Notes: a model not told the origin generated them from the sequence alone. 64,000 nt of DNA from Peteryoungia aggregata LMG 23059 (GCF_030814435.1 NZ_JAUSUW010000006.1:248001-312000), one strand, 5' to 3'; numbered from the stretch's first letter, positions 27,386-38,195 are shown. Numbers and translations: made by a program.

Positions 27386-28633
27386 TCAGACGGGCTTGTT
27401 CTGGGCCTGGAACAGACGACCCTTTTCGCCGATCAGGACGAAGACGAGGCCGATGATCGAAACCACGAAAAAGCCCGTGACCATGGGCAGAGCCGTGCCG
27501 TTGAAGGCCTGGCCGATGGCCGCGCCGATGATTGACCCGCCGATCGTACCCATGAATCCCAGAACGGAAGACGCGGTGCCTGCGACGTGCCCCAGTGGCT
27601 CCATGGCGAGCGAGTTGAAGTTCGAGCCGATCCAGCCGAACTGGAACATCGCCAGCGAGAAAAAGGTGATGAACAGGAAGAAGGGCATAGGCTGCGGTCC
27701 GAGGACCTGTACCAGCAGCCAGACGAAGTTGATGGCGATGAAGCCGATGAGCGAACCGTGCGACAGCTTGCGCATGCCAAAGCGGCCAACCAGCTTGGCG
27801 TTGACGAAGGACGAGAGCGCCATGAACAGGGCGACCGCCGCAAAGGCTACCGGGAACCAGACCCCGAGGCCATAGATGCCCACATAGACCTGCTGGGCCG
27901 AATTGATGAAGCCAAACAGCGCGCCGAAGATGAAGGTGCTGGCGATCGTGTAGCAGAGTGCGACGCGGTTGGTCAGCACGATGCGGAAGCCCTCGAAGAT
28001 GACCTTGACGGTGAAGGGGCGGACATCTTCGGGGGCAAGCGTCTCCGGCAGGCGGACATACATCCAGACCCCGACGATCAGGGCGGTCACGGCCATGAAG
28101 ACGAAGATCCAGTGCCAGTCGCCGAACAGCATGATCACCTGGCCGGTGCCGGGTGCGACAACGGGGATGACCATGAAGACCATCATGATCAGCGACATGA
28201 CTTCGGCCATCTGGCGGCCGCCGAAGACGTCACGGACGATCGAAACGGTGATGACGCGGGTGGCAGCTGAGCCGATGCCCTGGATGAAGCGCAGCAGCAG
28301 CAGAGATTCGAAGGAGGGCACGAAGACCACGGCCAGCGACGACACCACGTAGATGGCGAGGCCCACGATCATCGGGATGCGTCTGCCAAACCGGTCGGCG
28401 ATCGGGCCGTAGAACAACTGCGCGATGCCGAAGCCGATCAGATAGGCCGAGACGACATATTGCCGATGGTTCTCGTTTTCGACATTGAGCGCTGCACCGA
28501 TTTCCTGCAGGCCGGGCAGCATGATGTCGATGGCGAGCGCATTGAGCGCCATGAGGAACGCCATCAGGGCGATGAATTCGGCACGTCCCATGCCCCCAAG
28601 TGTCTTGGGAGAGGGCTGTAATGAAACTGACAT
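27386..28633 (-). CDS. MFS drug exporter, Bcr/CflA-like
   Basis: 415 residues with twelve predicted helices. The segment ALAIDIMLPGLQEIGAAL, then YLIGFGIAQLFYGPIADRFGRR (motif A) and RFIQGIGSAATRVI, matches the Bcr/CflA subfamily of H+-coupled drug and metabolite exporters. ATG 28633 matches the family start. It follows grxD on the same strand, separated by a 9-bp stem (28655-28685). Confidence 0.9.
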   Translation of the reverse strand: MSVSLQPSPKTLGGMGRAEFIALMAFLMALNALAIDIMLPGLQEIGAALNVENENHRQYVVSAYLIGFGIAQLFYGPIADRFGRRIPMIVGLAIYVVSSLAVVFVPSFESLLLLRFIQGIGSAATRVITVSIVRDVFGGRQMAEVMSLIMMVFMVIPVVAPGTGQVIMLFGDWHWIFVFMAVTALIVGVWMYVRLPETLAPEDVRPFTVKVIFEGFRIVLTNRVALCYTIASTFIFGALFGFINSAQQVYVGIYGLGVWFPVAFAAVALFMALSSFVNAKLVGRFGMRKLSHGSLIGFIAINFVWLLVQVLGPQPMPFFLFITFFSLAMFQFGWIGSNFNSLAMEPLGHVAGTASSVLGFMGTIGGSIIGAAIGQAFNGTALPMVTGFFVVSIIGLVFVLIGEKGRLFQAQNKPV

Positions 28634-28654
28634 GAATTAAAACCTTGAAACGGC

Positions 28655-28685
28655 ATGAAGGCGCTGCTTGGGGCAACGCCTTCAT
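28655..28685 (-). repeat. 9-bp stem between grxD and the MFS gene
   Basis: ATGAAGGCG/CGCCTTCAT with a 13-base loop, in the 89-bp gap between grxD stop and the MFS start. No U-tract follows on the minus strand, so it may be a processing or stability element rather than a terminator. Confidence 0.4.
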
Positions 28686-28722
28686 TACCTTGAGATTTTT
28701 GCAGGCCTTTCGGCCGGTAGGG

Positions 28723-29055
28723 TCAGGCAGCGCCGCGGACGGCGATGCCCTGGTCTTCGAAGTGCTTCTGAAGTTCGCCGGCCTGGAACATCTCGCGGAC
28801 GATGTCGCAGCCACCGACAAACTCACCCTTGATGTAGAGCTGTGGGATCGTCGGCCAGTTGGAATACTGCTTGATGCCTTCGCGGATTTCCATATCGGCA
28901 AGGACGTTCACGCCCTTGTAGTCAACGCCGAGGTAGTCGAGAATCTGCACCACCTGGCCGGAGAAACCACACTGCGGAAACTGCGGGCTGCCCTTCATGA
29001 ACAGGACGACATCGTTTGTCTTGACTTCGTTGTCGATGAATTCGTGAGCGCTCAT
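28723..29055 (-). CDS. grxD: Monothiol glutaredoxin, Grx4 family
   Basis: 110 residues. The CGFS active site is at residues 29-32, with the glutathione-binding [19 protein letters not shown] segment. Grx4 proteins carry [2Fe-2S] clusters and hand them to targets, often with BolA, whose gene is 1.7 kb away on the same strand. ATG 29055 is the family start and has AAAGGAAAG upstream. Confidence 0.95.
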   Translation of the reverse strand: MSAHEFIDNEVKTNDVVLFMKGSPQFPQCGFSGQVVQILDYLGVDYKGVNVLADMEIREGIKQYSNWPTIPQLYIKGEFVGGCDIVREMFQAGELQKHFEDQGIAVRGAA

Positions 29056-29161
29056 GGTGTCTTTCCTTTTCACATGCCGTTCAAGGCGGCAGCTTCGTTC
29101 TGGCGTAGAAATAGCAACACGGCCATCGTTTTGCCAGTGGCGTATTTGCGTGGGCAAGGAA

Positions 29162-29392
29162 TTAACGCGTGCGCTGGCGGCTGCGTTTGGCAGCGGTGCG
29201 TCGGCGGCTCACCTGCTTGCGGGCTGGCGCCTTCACCCGCTTCGTCGTCTTTCGCACGAAGCGGCCTGTGGTGGTCGAGCGGGTCTGGCGCTTGCGGCGG
29301 CGCGTCGTTCCCTTCTTGGCGGTTTTCTTGAGGATCTCCTGGAGAACGCCCTTCACGACGTTGCTCACGATGTCGCCGACGAGATCAGCCAT
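29162..29392 (-). CDS. Small highly basic protein
   Basis: 76 residues. The first 27 form an amphipathic helix ([20 protein letters not shown]), the rest is almost all Lys, Arg, Thr and Ser ([31 protein letters not shown]). The tail resembles histone H1-like or nucleic-acid-binding tails. GAGGGGG precedes ATG 29392. No family is recognised; DNA or RNA binding is inferred from charge alone. Confidence 0.65.
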   Translation of the reverse strand: MADLVGDIVSNVVKGVLQEILKKTAKKGTTRRRKRQTRSTTTGRFVRKTTKRVKAPARKQVSRRRTAAKRSRQRTR

Positions 29393-29502
29393 GTATGCCC
29401 CCTCATGTTCCACATTTGCGGAATGTTTTGTTCCATACGCTCTTTTAATCAGCGCAATTCTCGTCTAGCAAGCGCCACCTGCGGCTGCCTGCCGTCGAAA
29501 GA

Positions 29503-30669
29503 GTGACCGCATTGATGATCCAGAACCGTATCCTCCTGCATTTTCCAGGGTTCGAACCTCTGGACGCCGAGGCGCATCGTCAACGCTACAAGCGCTCGGC
29601 CACACAGGCAGCAGCGGTGTGGAACGCCCGGTTCGATGTCGGAACACTGACCTTGGACGGGCAGGGTGCGCACTTCCTGGTGGATGCCCAGGGGACCGAT
29701 TGGTCGACCCGTTCAGATATTCACGTCTTCGATCACAACAGCCTGATCTCCGCGATGCGGTCCGAGCCGTTGTGGGTTCAGATCGCCAAGGGCTTCAAGG
29801 CCGGGTTCGATGTCGTTCGCCAGGGCGGTGCCGTCGCGTATCTCCGCCATGCCTGGCGTTTTGGTCTGTTCTTCCTCTTTCCCTTCCTCTTTGTGGCCGC
29901 CGGTCTGGCACTCGGCATCAATATCGCTGTGATCCCGTCTACATTCGATTTGTCGACCTGGTGGTTCTTCCTGGCTATTCCGACTGGCTATCTCGTCGTC
30001 CGTCACGGCGTTATTCCGTTTTCCGATCGCTATCACGTCTTGCATCTGCTGGCCGACTGGCGGCTCGCGGTGGCGTTGGCGGAAAATCGGTCGGAGGTCG
30101 CGTCATTGATCGAGCGGGCGGCTGATCAGGCGATCGAGGCCTTGAAGCAGCCGTCGGACGAAGTACTCGTGACATCCCATAGCATGGGTGCCAATTTTGC
30201 GATCTCGGTGATCGGCCGGCTGCTCGAGAAGGCGCCGGACATGGTGGCAGGGCGGCGGATCATCTTCGTGACCCTGGGCGGTGCTGCCCTGCAGTGCAGC
30301 CTGTTATCGAGCGCCAGCATCCTGCGTCGCCGGATTGGGATGCTTGCACGTCACCGTGATGTTGACTGGTTCGACATCCAGTGTCTGACCGACCCGATCC
30401 ATCTCTACAAGTGCCACACCGTGGCGTTGTCGGGGCATCCCGAAGCGCCGCAGCCGAAGCTCGTCTTCATCCGCTTCAAGCATGCGATGTCGGCGGAGCG
30501 CTATAGGAAGAATCGGCGGGATTTTCTGAGGATGCACCGACAATACGTGCTCGGGCCCGATCAGCCGAGTGGCTTCGACTTCACCTTGATGACGGCTGGA
30601 CCGCTCCCGGCGAAAAGCTTCGAGTCGCTGGTTTCGACCCGGGCGCCGGTGATCCAAGCGCGGTCATGA
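29503..30669 (+). CDS. Membrane protein with alpha/beta-hydrolase nucleophile motif (copy 2)
   Basis: 388 residues, paralogue of the 23909 gene. Shared in order: HAWRFGLFFLFP before two hydrophobic helices (about 120-142 and 152-170), the elbow SHSMG (225-229), WFDIQCLTDPIHLYKCH (about 289-305), RFKHAMSAERYRKNRRDFLRMHRQYV and FDFTLMTAG. The elbow glycine before His is replaced by Ser, so activity may differ from copy 1. It is not coupled to a methyltransferase. GTG 29503 is used; ATG 29515 is the alternative start. Function unknown. Confidence 0.7.
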   Translation: MTALMIQNRILLHFPGFEPLDAEAHRQRYKRSATQAAAVWNARFDVGTLTLDGQGAHFLVDAQGTDWSTRSDIHVFDHNSLISAMRSEPLWVQIAKGFKAGFDVVRQGGAVAYLRHAWRFGLFFLFPFLFVAAGLALGINIAVIPSTFDLSTWWFFLAIPTGYLVVRHGVIPFSDRYHVLHLLADWRLAVALAENRSEVASLIERAADQAIEALKQPSDEVLVTSHSMGANFAISVIGRLLEKAPDMVAGRRIIFVTLGGAALQCSLLSSASILRRRIGMLARHRDVDWFDIQCLTDPIHLYKCHTVALSGHPEAPQPKLVFIRFKHAMSAERYRKNRRDFLRMHRQYVLGPDQPSGFDFTLMTAGPLPAKSFESLVSTRAPVIQARS

Positions 30670-30671
30670 AA

Positions 30672-30699
30672 AAAGGCCCGTCCCAAGGGCCAGGCCTTT
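30672..30699 (-). terminator. Terminator of bolA
   Basis: AAAGGCC/GGCCTTT stem with an internal CCC/GGG pairing; on the minus strand it is followed by six T. Shared with the convergent gene ending at 30669. Confidence 0.65.
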
Positions 30700-30724
30700 G
30701 ATATCGCAGCAGCAATGCAGCCGG

Positions 30725-30958
30725 TTATTCGGGAATGCTGGTCTGCAATGCCAGCGCGTGCAGAACGCCACCCATATTGCCCTTCAAGGCGTCATAGACC
30801 ATCTGGTGCTGCTGGACGCGGCTCTTGCCGCGGAAGGCTTCCGCGACGACCTCGGCGGCATAGTGATCTCCGTCACCGGCGAGGTCGCGGATGACGACCT
30901 TCGCTCCCGGAATGCCGGCCTTGATCATGTCTTCGATGTCGCCTGGTTTCATCGGCAT
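30725..30958 (-). CDS. bolA: BolA family protein
   Basis: 77 residues (MPMKPGDIEDMIKAGIPGAKVVIRDLAGDG). BolA proteins partner with monothiol glutaredoxins in Fe-S cluster trafficking and iron sensing; grxD lies nearby on the same strand. The conserved C-terminal block FRGKSRVQQHQMVYDALKG includes the His used for cluster ligation in the family. Start may be ATG 30958 or ATG 30952. Confidence 0.93.
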   Translation of the reverse strand: MPMKPGDIEDMIKAGIPGAKVVIRDLAGDGDHYAAEVVAEAFRGKSRVQQHQMVYDALKGNMGGVLHALALQTSIPE

Positions 30959-31021
30959 GTAATGGATCCCTCATGCAAATCAGCTATGCGAGAACTATCG
31001 TGCATTCGCAGAAGCGATTCA

Positions 31022-31046
31022 ATGGGGCAGGCAGCGCCTACCCCAT
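31022..31046 (-). terminator. Hairpin between purL and bolA
   Basis: ATGGGGcAGGC/GCCTaCCCCAT, an 11-bp stem with one mismatch and an AGC loop, 27 bases past the purL stop. U-tract is weak, so it may reduce rather than stop transcription into bolA. Confidence 0.4.
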
Positions 31047-31072
31047 GCTCCACAGGCATGTGATCGAATGCC

Positions 31073-33295
<2,223 letters not shown>

Positions 33296-33442
33296 CTGGC
33301 TCTCAGGGCAATGGAGATCGGTGGGAGATCGGTTTCGAGGCAGGCTATAACCCAAGCCTGCGCCCGGCGCACTTGAAAAATGCGCGCAATCAGGCCTTTC
33401 CTGCGGCTTTCCAGCGCAAGAAGCCTTGGCTATTCCCGATGG

Positions 33443-34858
33443 TCAGACGATGGCACTGGTGCCGAGCGGCGACTGGTCGAGGATGCGCCGAACCGTCTTC
33501 AATCCTTCGACCGAAATCGCGCGTTCGCGACCCTCGCTAAAGCCGACGCGGACATGGTGATAGACCCGCGACGAACGGGCGGGCTTGAACTCGTCCTCGT
33601 CGTCGATCAGGACATCGGCATCGAGGACAGCCTGCTTGAAGGTGCCGGACATCCAGGGTTCGGGAAGCTTCAGCCAGAAGAAGGGCAGGCGGGGATGGGA
33701 GCGGAAGTCCTTGCCGGCAAAGAGCTCGCGAACGACCGCTTCGCGCGCGCCGATTTCCGCTAGCACCTTGCCGCGGATTTCCCCTGCAGCACCCGACAAT
33801 ACCAGCCGAGCAGAGAGTTCAGCGAGAAGGAAGGGCAAGCCGCCGCTCACCATCTTCTGGGTGACGCGGACGCGCTGGCTCATGTGGGGTGGGCAGGCGA
33901 CCCAGCCGCCGCGCACGCCGGCCGCCACCGACTTCGACAGGCCGTTGAGCAGGAAGGTGCGGTCCGGGGCAAGCTCTGCCAGCAGCGGGATCCCGTCGTC
34001 GACCATGCCGCCATAGAGATAGTCCTCGATCAGCCAGACATTGTATTTGCGGGCGATGTCGACAATCTCCTTGCGGCGGGAGAGCGGGATGGTCGCAAGC
34101 GTCGGATTCTGCCCCGACGACATGATGAAGGCGGCCTTGGGATGTTCGCGGGCGCAGACCCGCTCGAAATCCTCAGGCAGGATGCCATCCTGATCCGAAT
34201 CAACCAGTGCAATCTGGCGGCCCATCAGGTTCGCGCTGCGCGACACCTGGGAATAGGTGAGGTGTTCGCAGACAATCCGGTCGCCGGCGCCGCTGACGGC
34301 GGCGACGACGGCGTTGACGCCAGCATGCACGCCAAGTTGTGGAAGGATCTGTTCGGCATCGGGTGTCCAGCTGCCTGATGACAGCCATTGCCGGCCTGCC
34401 TCCAGCCAGTCGGGAGAAAGGGTTCGGGTGTAGCTCGAAATCTCGCCCGGATGCGATGCTGCGATCTCGGCCATGATGCGACCGACGATCTCCGCCTGGC
34501 CGACGTCGATCGCGGCCGTCGTGTCGAAGCGCAGCTTGCCGGGGGGCGGCGTGATGGCACGCGTGCCGCCGAAATTGAGGCTTACCGGATCGCGGGCCGG
34601 CAGGGTTCCGTCACCGCTGGCCTGCACATAAGTGCCACGGCCAACTTCACCCGTGACCAGACCGCGCTCACGCAACAAGGCGTAGGCACGGGATATTGTC
34701 CCGATTGTCACCCCAACGTCATAAGCCAGATCACGCTGCGGTGGCAGCTTTGCCCCATGAGGCAGCGCGCCTGATTTAATGGCGCTTTCAGCCTCATCCG
34801 CAATGCGGATGTAGAGCGGGCCGGTGCCAGTGTCGAGAGCAGGAAGCCAATTTGTCAT
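33443..34858 (-). CDS. MocR-type transcriptional regulator (GntR wHTH plus aminotransferase fold)
   Basis: 471 residues. GntR-type winged helix at about residues 8-75 (PLYIRIADEAESAIKSGALP..AKLPPQRDLAYDVGVTIGTISRAYALL), then a fold-type I aminotransferase-like effector domain with the PLP lysine in NGLSKSVAAGVRGGW and the Asp of IEDYLYGG. MocR regulators sense PLP-linked amino metabolites; here the ligand is unknown. A 21-bp palindrome (34861-34881) covers its own -10 region, and the start ATG lies about three bases after the predicted transcript start, so autorepression from a nearly leaderless mRNA is likely. Divergent from a DUF1127 gene. Confidence 0.92.
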   Translation of the reverse strand: MTNWLPALDTGTGPLYIRIADEAESAIKSGALPHGAKLPPQRDLAYDVGVTIGTISRAYALLRERGLVTGEVGRGTYVQASGDGTLPARDPVSLNFGGTRAITPPPGKLRFDTTAAIDVGQAEIVGRIMAEIAASHPGEISSYTRTLSPDWLEAGRQWLSSGSWTPDAEQILPQLGVHAGVNAVVAAVSGAGDRIVCEHLTYSQVSRSANLMGRQIALVDSDQDGILPEDFERVCAREHPKAAFIMSSGQNPTLATIPLSRRKEIVDIARKYNVWLIEDYLYGGMVDDGIPLLAELAPDRTFLLNGLSKSVAAGVRGGWVACPPHMSQRVRVTQKMVSGGLPFLLAELSARLVLSGAAGEIRGKVLAEIGAREAVVRELFAGKDFRSHPRLPFFWLKLPEPWMSGTFKQAVLDADVLIDDEDEFKPARSSRVYHHVRVGFSEGRERAISVEGLKTVRRILDQSPLGTSAIV

Positions 34859-34881
34859 GATGACAATTATATAGATTGTCA
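34852..34881. promoter_or_regulatory. Operator with three TTGTCA half-sites between mocR-type gene and DUF1127 gene
   Basis: TGACAAT-TATATAG-ATTGTCA forms a 21-bp palindrome (34861-34881). A third TTGTCA at 34852-34857 makes a second, tighter palindrome with the first arm and overlaps the regulator's ATG. This is the natural binding site for the adjacent GntR-family regulator. Confidence 0.65.
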
Positions 34882-34896
34882 CCTCAATGGAGTCAA
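34868..34896 (-). promoter_or_regulatory. Promoter of the MocR-type gene (near-leaderless)
   Basis: Minus strand TTGACT, 17-bp spacer, TATATA. The -10 is inside the palindrome; predicted start near 34861, three bases from ATG 34858. Confidence 0.6.
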
Positions 34897-34904
34897 TTCA
34901 TAGA
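34876..34904 (+). promoter_or_regulatory. Candidate promoter of the DUF1127 gene
   Basis: TTGTCA, 17-bp spacer, CATAGA. The -35 coincides with an operator half-site, so regulator binding would compete with RNA polymerase. Confidence 0.4.
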
Positions 34905-34940
34905 CTGCTTGTAGAAGCCGATACGTCAGGAGTGGTCGAA

Positions 34941-35198
34941 ATGGTAACAATCGATACAATCGCGACGGGTCATGCCGTCGAGGCTGTCGTGCCCGCGCCA
35001 GTGGGCGCGGTGTTCTCGCTGAGTGGCGTCATGACACGGCTCAAGCTCTGGTGGCGTCGGCGCAGGACGCGCGCCCATCTCTGTCAACTGACGGAGCTGC
35101 AGTTGCGGGATGTCGGTCTGACGCCTGACATGGCTGAGCGGGAAATCAGGAAGTCGAAGCTGCTTTTGCTGGATCGACCTTTTCAGCCGCCGTTCTGA
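34941..35198 (+). CDS. DUF1127 small protein (second copy)
   Basis: 85 residues; DUF1127 core LKLWWRRRRTRAHLCQLTELQLRDVGLTPDMAEREI in the C-terminal half. AGGAG nine bases upstream supports ATG 34941 over ATG 34887. It is divergent from the MocR-type regulator and shares its operator, so it is the best candidate target. Its stop abuts that of the convergent lipoprotein (TGATCA). Role unknown; see the first copy at 12091. Confidence 0.82.
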   Translation: MVTIDTIATGHAVEAVVPAPVGAVFSLSGVMTRLKLWWRRRRTRAHLCQLTELQLRDVGLTPDMAEREIRKSKLLLLDRPFQPPF

Positions 35199-35585
35199 TC
35201 AGCAGTCTTTCTTGCCATTTGCCCAGCGAACGACATCCTGGCGGATCCGCAGCGCGAGATCCTCGTTCAGAAGAGGGCCGAAAGCGTCGAGGCGCGGAGG
35301 CTTTCCCTCAGCCTGGACCACGAGAACGGGGCGGTCGTCCCGTGATCCCTTGCGAACCAGGAGGATCCTTGGACGACCGGAGAAGGAGCTGAGTTCAGGC
35401 GACAACTGGTAGGTCTTGAATGCGGGGTCTCCGGACTTGAACCAGCAACGGTTCGCGGCGACTGCAACCTTTTCCATGATGTCGAGGGCGGACTGACCGC
35501 TTGCCGGCGGGCGTGGTGCCTCGGGCTTGCAGGCGGCTAGGCCGACTGCTGCAAGGAGTACAAGGGAGAAGGCGAAGCGGCGCAT
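35199..35585 (-). CDS. Small lipoprotein
   Basis: 128 residues with signal peptide and lipobox LAAC at residues 16-19 (MRRFAFSLVLLAAVGLAAC), then a conserved-looking domain with one Cys pair candidate (NRCWF, KKDC at the C-terminus). It follows purQ by 60 bases on the same strand. Family not recognised; outer-membrane or periplasmic lipoprotein inferred from the lipobox. Confidence 0.78.
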   Translation of the reverse strand: MRRFAFSLVLLAAVGLAACKPEAPRPPASGQSALDIMEKVAVAANRCWFKSGDPAFKTYQLSPELSSFSGRPRILLVRKGSRDDRPVLVVQAEGKPPRLDAFGPLLNEDLALRIRQDVVRWANGKKDC

Positions 35586-35645
35586 GGCGATCTTTCGGCT
35601 GACTGCCGCCTTCCCTTAAAGGTCTGTGGTTAAGCGAAGCTTACT

Positions 35646-36317
35646 TCAGGCCGCGATGACGTCGAGTGCCGAGGCGAAGATGCCGCGACCGTCATTGCCA
35701 CCATGGGCAGCCTCGATCAGGTTCTCCGGATGCGGCATCATGCCAAGAACGTTGCCGCGGGCGTTAATGACGCCGGCGATATCGTTCATCGAGCCGTTCG
35801 GATTGGTGCCGTCGGCATAGCGGAAGACCACCTGGCCATTGCCCTCGATCGTCTTCAGCGTCTCGGCATCGGCGAAGTAGTTGCCGTCGTGGTGAGCGAC
35901 CGGGCAGCGGATGATCTGGCCCTTGGCATAGGCGCGGCTGAAGTCGGTATCGGCGTTCACCACTTCCAGCTTGATCTCCTTGCACACGAACTTGAGCGAC
36001 TGATTGCGCATCAGGGCGCCCGGCAGCATGCCGGCTTCGACCAGGATCTGGAAGCCGTTGCAGACGCCGATGACCTTGACGCCCTGCTCGGCCTTTTCCT
36101 TGATCGCCTGCATGACCGGCATGCGGGCGGCGATCGCGCCGCAGCGCAGATAGTCGCCATAGGAGAAGCCGCCGGGGATGACGATCAGGTCAACATCCGG
36201 AATATCAGTCTCGGTCTGCCAGATCGTGACGGGCGCATGGCCGGAGATCTTGGTGAGAGCCGCGATCATGTCGCGGTCACGATTGAGGCCTGGGAGCTGG
36301 ACGACGGCTGATTTCAT
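35646..36317 (-). CDS. purQ: Phosphoribosylformylglycinamidine synthase subunit PurQ
   Basis: 223 residues, class I glutamine amidotransferase that supplies ammonia to PurL. Catalytic Cys in GVCNGFQIL and the His/Glu pair in MMPHPENL are present. Its ATG overlaps the stop of the small coiled-coil gene by four bases (ATGA), so translation is coupled to it. Confidence 0.96.
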   Translation of the reverse strand: MKSAVVQLPGLNRDRDMIAALTKISGHAPVTIWQTETDIPDVDLIVIPGGFSYGDYLRCGAIAARMPVMQAIKEKAEQGVKVIGVCNGFQILVEAGMLPGALMRNQSLKFVCKEIKLEVVNADTDFSRAYAKGQIIRCPVAHHDGNYFADAETLKTIEGNGQVVFRYADGTNPNGSMNDIAGVINARGNVLGMMPHPENLIEAAHGGNDGRGIFASALDVIAA

Positions 36318-36571
36318 GGCTGTGACTCAAACCTTAGCTGGGCTTCCTGGAACTCGCGCAGTTCCAGACGATTGTCGATCCGGTCTAACCGGCTTTCGAA
36401 GTGTCCGACTGTTGCGCGCAGGTTATTCACGTCACCTTGCAGCGCATGAAGTTGCGCGCGTATTGTCTGATTATCCGCGCGCAACTCGCTGATGGCGAAG
36501 TCGACCCTGTCAAGTTTCTGATGGAGCTTCGTCAGAAGCTCGAACATCAACTCGCTGGTGATCTCGGCCAT
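36314..36571 (-). CDS. Small coiled-coil protein inside the pur operon
   Basis: 85 residues with heptad pattern over most of its length ([34 protein letters not shown]), no signal or membrane helix. It lies between purS and purQ and shares ATGA with purQ, so it is made with the FGAM synthase subunits. No known member of the purine pathway matches it; a scaffold or stability role is speculation. Confidence 0.68.
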   Translation of the reverse strand: MAEITSELMFELLTKLHQKLDRVDFAISELRADNQTIRAQLHALQGDVNNLRATVGHFESRLDRIDNRLELREFQEAQLRFESQP

Positions 36572-36590
36572 CGTGCATCTCCTTCAACCC

Positions 36591-36833
36591 TCAGGCGATG
36601 GAGATAGTATAATTCTCGATAACCGTGTTGGCGAGGAGCTTTTCACACATGGCCTTGAGGTCGGCTTCCGCCTTGGTCTTGTCAGAACCTTCGACTTCGA
36701 GGTCGAAGACCTTGCCCTGGCGGACCTGGCCGACGCCGTCGAAGCCGAGTGCGCCGAGAGCGCCTTCGATGGCCTTGCCCTGTGGGTCGAGGACGCCGTT
36801 CTTCAGGGTAACGGTGACACGTGCCTTGATCAC
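36591..36833 (-). CDS. purS: Phosphoribosylformylglycinamidine synthase subunit PurS
   Basis: 80 residues, the small subunit that docks PurQ to PurL in the three-part FGAM synthase. The sequence IKARVTVTLKNGVLDPQGKAIEGALGALGF is the family signature. GTG 36833 with GGAG nine bases upstream is chosen over a TTG five codons earlier. Confidence 0.93.
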   Translation of the reverse strand: MIKARVTVTLKNGVLDPQGKAIEGALGALGFDGVGQVRQGKVFDLEVEGSDKTKAEADLKAMCEKLLANTVIENYTISIA

Positions 36834-36851
36834 TGATCTCTTCTCCAAAAC

Positions 36852-37616
36852 TTACTTGACGAGAACCGGGCCAGTGCCGCGCACCGGTTCGTTTTCATTC
36901 ATGATGCCGAGACGGCGGGCGACTTCCTGATAGGCTTCGAGAAGCCCGCCCAGATCCTGGCGGAAGCGGTCCTTGTCGAGCTTTTCGCGCGTCTCGATGT
37001 CCCAGAGGCGGCAGCTGTCCGGCGAGATTTCGTCGGCCAGGATGATGCGCATCATGTCGCCTTCGTAGAGGCGGCCGCATTCGATCTTGAAGTCGACGAG
37101 CTGGATGCCGATGCCGAGGAAAAGGCCCGACAGGAAGTCGTTGACGCGGATGGCGAGCGCCATGATGTCGTCGAGTTCGGCAGGATTGGCCCAGCCAAAC
37201 GCGGTGATGTGCTCTTCGGAGACCATGGGGTCCGCAAGCGCGTCGGACTTGTAGTAGAATTCGATGATCGAGCGCGGCAGGACAATGCCTTCCTCGATGC
37301 CGAGGCGTGTCGAAAGCGAGCCGGCGGCGACATTGCGCACGACGATCTCAAGCGGGATGATCTCGACTTCCTTGATCAGCTGCTCACGCATGTTCATGCG
37401 GCGGATGAAATGGGTCGGGATGCCGATCTTGTTGAGATGCGTGAACACGTATTCGGAGATACGGTTGTTCAGAACGCCTTTTCCGTCGATGACTTCATGC
37501 TTCTTCTTGTTGAATGCCGTGGCATCATCCTTGAAGAACTGGATCAGCGTGCCGGGCTCGGGACCCTCATAGAGGATCTTTGCCTTGCCCTCGTAAACGC
37601 GGCGGCGACGGTTCAT
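36852..37616 (-). CDS. purC: SAICAR synthase
   Basis: 254 residues; joins CAIR and aspartate in purine synthesis. The start [36 protein letters not shown], the [14 protein letters not shown] segment and the [25 protein letters not shown] signatures are intact. First gene of the purC-purS-small coiled coil-purQ operon. A GAAAACC/GGTTTTC stem lies upstream (37696-37711); no purine riboswitch or PurR site is recognised. Confidence 0.97.
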   Translation of the reverse strand: MNRRRRVYEGKAKILYEGPEPGTLIQFFKDDATAFNKKKHEVIDGKGVLNNRISEYVFTHLNKIGIPTHFIRRMNMREQLIKEVEIIPLEIVVRNVAAGSLSTRLGIEEGIVLPRSIIEFYYKSDALADPMVSEEHITAFGWANPAELDDIMALAIRVNDFLSGLFLGIGIQLVDFKIECGRLYEGDMMRIILADEISPDSCRLWDIETREKLDKDRFRQDLGGLLEAYQEVARRLGIMNENEPVRGTGPVLVK

Positions 37617-37858
37617 GGGTGGTTTTCTCTGTTGTTGGCATCCCGGCGCAAAAGCGCGGACGCAGTGGATCGGTCTTTGAAGCGGTCCCTTAACGGAAAA
37701 CCTCGGTTTTCACAATGCGCAGTTCACCCCTTCCTGCCAAAACGTCGCGCCGCCAAGGACTCACCCGGACTCGCGGAAGTTTGCATTGCACTTTGTACTC
37801 CCTTTTGATTAATGGGGAAACGAAACCGCACGACGGCGGCATAAAATGGGAGATCGAT

Positions 37859-38173
37859 ATGAGCGGCATCAGTGATCGCGAAAAGGCTTTCGAAAACAAG
37901 TTCGCACATGACCAGGAGCTTCGTTTCAAGGCGGAAGCCCGCCGCAACAAACTCCTTGGCCTGTGGGCCGCCGGTCTCCTCGGCAAGGCCGATCCGGATG
38001 CCTATGCAAAGGAAGTGGTCGCTGCCGATTTCGAGGAAGCCGGTGACGAAGACGTGATCCGCAAGGTCAAGGGTGACCTGACGGCTGGCGGCGTGTCGAT
38101 TACTGACGAAGAACTGCGCGCCAAGATGGTGGAGTTCCTCGGCCAGGCGATCGATCAGATCCAGAACGCCTGA
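37859..38173 (+). CDS. DUF1476 protein (F1-ATPase inhibitor zeta-like)
   Basis: 104 residues (MSGISDREKAFENKFAHDQELRFKAEARRNKLLGLWAA). DUF1476 includes the zeta subunit that inhibits ATP hydrolysis by the alphaproteobacterial F1Fo-ATPase. Helical, charged N-terminus present. ATG 37859 is the family start. Promoter candidate TTGCAC-N17-TTAATG lies about 45 bases upstream. Followed by a strong terminator. Confidence 0.88.
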   Translation: MSGISDREKAFENKFAHDQELRFKAEARRNKLLGLWAAGLLGKADPDAYAKEVVAADFEEAGDEDVIRKVKGDLTAGGVSITDEELRAKMVEFLGQAIDQIQNA

Positions 38174-38195
38174 TCTGCGATAGCGGGCTACACTG

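Noticed and set aside
37617..37858. Purine riboswitch or PurR operator upstream of purC
   Set aside because: No conserved junction sequences or PurR-like palindrome were found; the GAAAACC/GGTTTTC stem has only a two-base loop.
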